This document shows, in pieces, positions 62,828-64,000 of a stretch of DNA of 64,000 nt. The position numbers and the translations under genes are program-made. Position 1 is the first letter of the stretch. Each line of letters begins with the position of its first letter. Source of the DNA: Hirschia sp964352025 (GTDB lineage Bacteria; Pseudomonadota; Alphaproteobacteria; Caulobacterales; Hyphomonadaceae); the NCBI GenBank assembly GCA_964352025.1, contig CAYGPZ010000002.1, positions 248,001-312,000 of the forward strand. Direction: 5' to 3'. Below the pieces are notes generated by a model that saw nothing but the letters and a program-made list of their open reading frames with translations, was not told the origin of the DNA and ran no database searches.

Positions 62828-64000
62828 ATGTTTGTTGATTTAGTCAATAAATTGGGTGCAGCTAATGTCGGAAATGAAAAGTCTTCATCTCCGATAAATT
62901 TAAGCCGCCGCGGTTTTGTTGGGGCGTCCAGTCTTTTTGTGATTGGTGTTACCTTGGCAGGATGTGCCAAAACCGAAGAACAAGTCGTTATTGATCCGAC
63001 CCCGCCGACTCCAGCGGGACCAAGTCCTTTGACAGGCTTGGAAGGAGGAGACGCTACCCCATCATTGTGGATAGAGATAAAGCAAGACGGTAAAGTACTC
63101 GTCACCTGTCATCGCGCAGAAATGGGACAACAAGCCTGGACCTCCATGACGCAAATTGTGATGGACGAGCTAGAGGCTGAGTGGGACAGTGTGGAAGTTG
63201 TACAGGCCCTTGGCGACAAAAAGTATGGTGACCAAAATACAGATGGATCGCGTTCTGTAAGATATAATTTGTATCGTTTGCGGGTCGCAGGAGCGGCCAT
63301 GCGGTCCATGCTCACTCAAGCTGCTGCAAACCATTGGAAAGTTGATGTTTCTGAATGTTATGCAGAGCAGGGAATTGTAACTCATAAACCTAGCAAAAAG
63401 ACCCTGTCTTATGGCCAGCTGGCCGAAGCTGCAGGAAACCTTCAAGTACCAGCGGAAGATGAAATTACGCTAAAGACACGTGATGAATGGCGCTATATCG
63501 GTAAGGAAATTTCGTCGCTGACGGTCGAGAAAATCACAAAAGGTGAGGGAACTTTCGGGCAAGACGTTATTCGTCCTGATATGTTGTTCGCAGTGATAGC
63601 CTATCCTCCACAGAATGGTAGCGAAGTTAAGTCTGTCGATGACAGCGTCACTTTGGCGTCTCATGGAGTTCTAAAAACAGTAAAAATGCCTTTGCCGGCG
63701 GCACCTGTTGTCTTTACGCCGCGTGGTGGAATCGCCGTGGTAGCAAAAGATACTTGGTCAGCAATTCAAGGACGTAATGCTCTTGAAATTGAGTGGAAAG
63801 ATAGCCCGAATGTCGTGTTCAATTCTGAAGGCTACTTAAACTTGCTTGCCGACAGGGTGAAATCTGGCGGGAATGTTCACCGGAAAAGAGGAAATGTTTC
63901 TGATGTATTATCGTCGTCAGAAAACGTAATCTCAGCAGACTATAAAACAGAGTTTTTATTGCATTCCCCAATCGAACCGCCAAGCGCGACAGCGGAGTGG
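62828..64000 (+). CDS. Xanthine dehydrogenase-family molybdopterin-binding subunit (5' part only)
   Basis: 391 codons open to the window edge. A Tat signal (LSRRGFVGAS, about 26-35) with a following LAGC suggests an exported, possibly lipid-anchored enzyme. The chain then matches the IorB/aldehyde-dehydrogenase large subunits: LWIEIKQDGKVLVTCHRAEMGQQ (about 79-101) and DGSRSVRYNLYRLRVAGAAMR. The family hydroxylates aldehydes or N-heterocycles using molybdenum. The ATG at 62828 is chosen because the ATG at 62821 is closed by a stop after five codons. The [2Fe-2S] partner subunit is not in view. Divergent xdhC-mocA provide its cofactor. Confidence 0.85.
   Translation, partial: MFVDLVNKLGAANVGNEKSSSPINLSRRGFVGASSLFVIGVTLAGCAKTEEQVVIDPTPPTPAGPSPLTGLEGGDATPSLWIEIKQDGKVLVTCHRAEMGQQAWTSMTQIVMDELEAEWDSVEVVQALGDKKYGDQNTDGSRSVRYNLYRLRVAGAAMRSMLTQAAANHWKVDVSECYAEQGIVTHKPSKKTLSYGQLAEAAGNLQVPAEDEITLKTRDEWRYIGKEISSLTVEKITKGEGTFGQDVIRPDMLFAVIAYPPQNGSEVKSVDDSVTLASHGVLKTVKMPLPAAPVVFTPRGGIAVVAKDTWSAIQGRNALEIEWKDSPNVVFNSEGYLNLLADRVKSGGNVHRKRGNVSDVLSSSENVISADYKTEFLLHSPIEPPSATAEW

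Noticed and set aside
1..64000. CRISPR arrays, tRNA or rRNA genes, insertion sequences, prophage
   Set aside because: I saw no direct-repeat/spacer pattern, no cloverleaf-like sequence, no rRNA stretch and no transposase or phage gene on reading through the window. The curlin repeats are protein-level and degenerate in DNA.

Overview
The window looks like chromosomal DNA of a marine or brackish alphaproteobacterium. It has moderate GC (roughly mid-40s percent by eye), many TonB-dependent receptors and lipoproteins, NasS/NasT nitrate control and an alphaproteobacterial-style curli locus. Hyphomonadaceae or a relative such as Hirschia would fit, but that placement is inference. I found no rRNA, tRNA, CRISPR array, insertion sequence or prophage. 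About 53 protein genes cover most of the sequence.

Layout. 1-830: 5' part of a DEAD-box RNA helicase (minus strand). 1301-5606: an unrecognised three-gene cassette (membrane protein, large helical protein, Cys-rich lipoprotein). 5848-7774: fatty acid desaturase and a TauE-type permease. 7782-11353: a minus-strand operon of hexapeptide acyltransferase, acyl carrier protein, SDR reductase, acyl ligase and thioesterase. 11959-18232: nirB-nirD-nasA-cobA, nitrate assimilation with siroheme synthesis. 18291-21400: porin, nasT and nasS (minus strand). 21845-31582: mostly housekeeping or orphan genes (cupin-like protein, RluE-type pseudouridine synthase, lone receiver domain, Tex, DUF885 protein, YdeP-like molybdoenzyme, DEDDh exonuclease). 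31741-33297: LpxH-like phosphoesterase and moaD-moaE. 33470-36069: a zinc-uptake operon with a Zur-like box and a His-rich TonB receptor. 36156-40632: curli operon. 41247-43328: an animal-type haem peroxidase. 43768-48242: NrtABCD nitrate importer. 48485-58424: a saccharide locus with a cytochrome c/sugar dehydrogenase fusion, TonB receptor, ToxR-like regulator, BNR_4 lipoprotein, GMC dehydrogenase with its small subunit, and a tandem DUF1080 (3-keto-glycoside hydrolase-like) lipoprotein. 58532-64000: H+-pyrophosphatase, then mocA-xdhC divergent from a truncated xanthine-dehydrogenase-family large subunit.

How the parts work together. The nitrate genes are spread over 36 kb but seem tied by one RNA signal. 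The leaders of nirB, of the porin-nasT-nasS operon and of nrtA each carry two consecutive hairpins with six-base loops of the form GANGNY, separated by 9-10 nt. This is the architecture of ANTAR-protein targets, and NasT is an ANTAR protein. The saccharide locus reads as oxidation of sugars to 3-keto-glycosides in the periplasm followed by non-classical cleavage. Molybdenum-cofactor genes (moaD, moaE, mocA, xdhC) sit among three molybdoenzymes (NasA, the YdeP-like protein, the XDH-family subunit).
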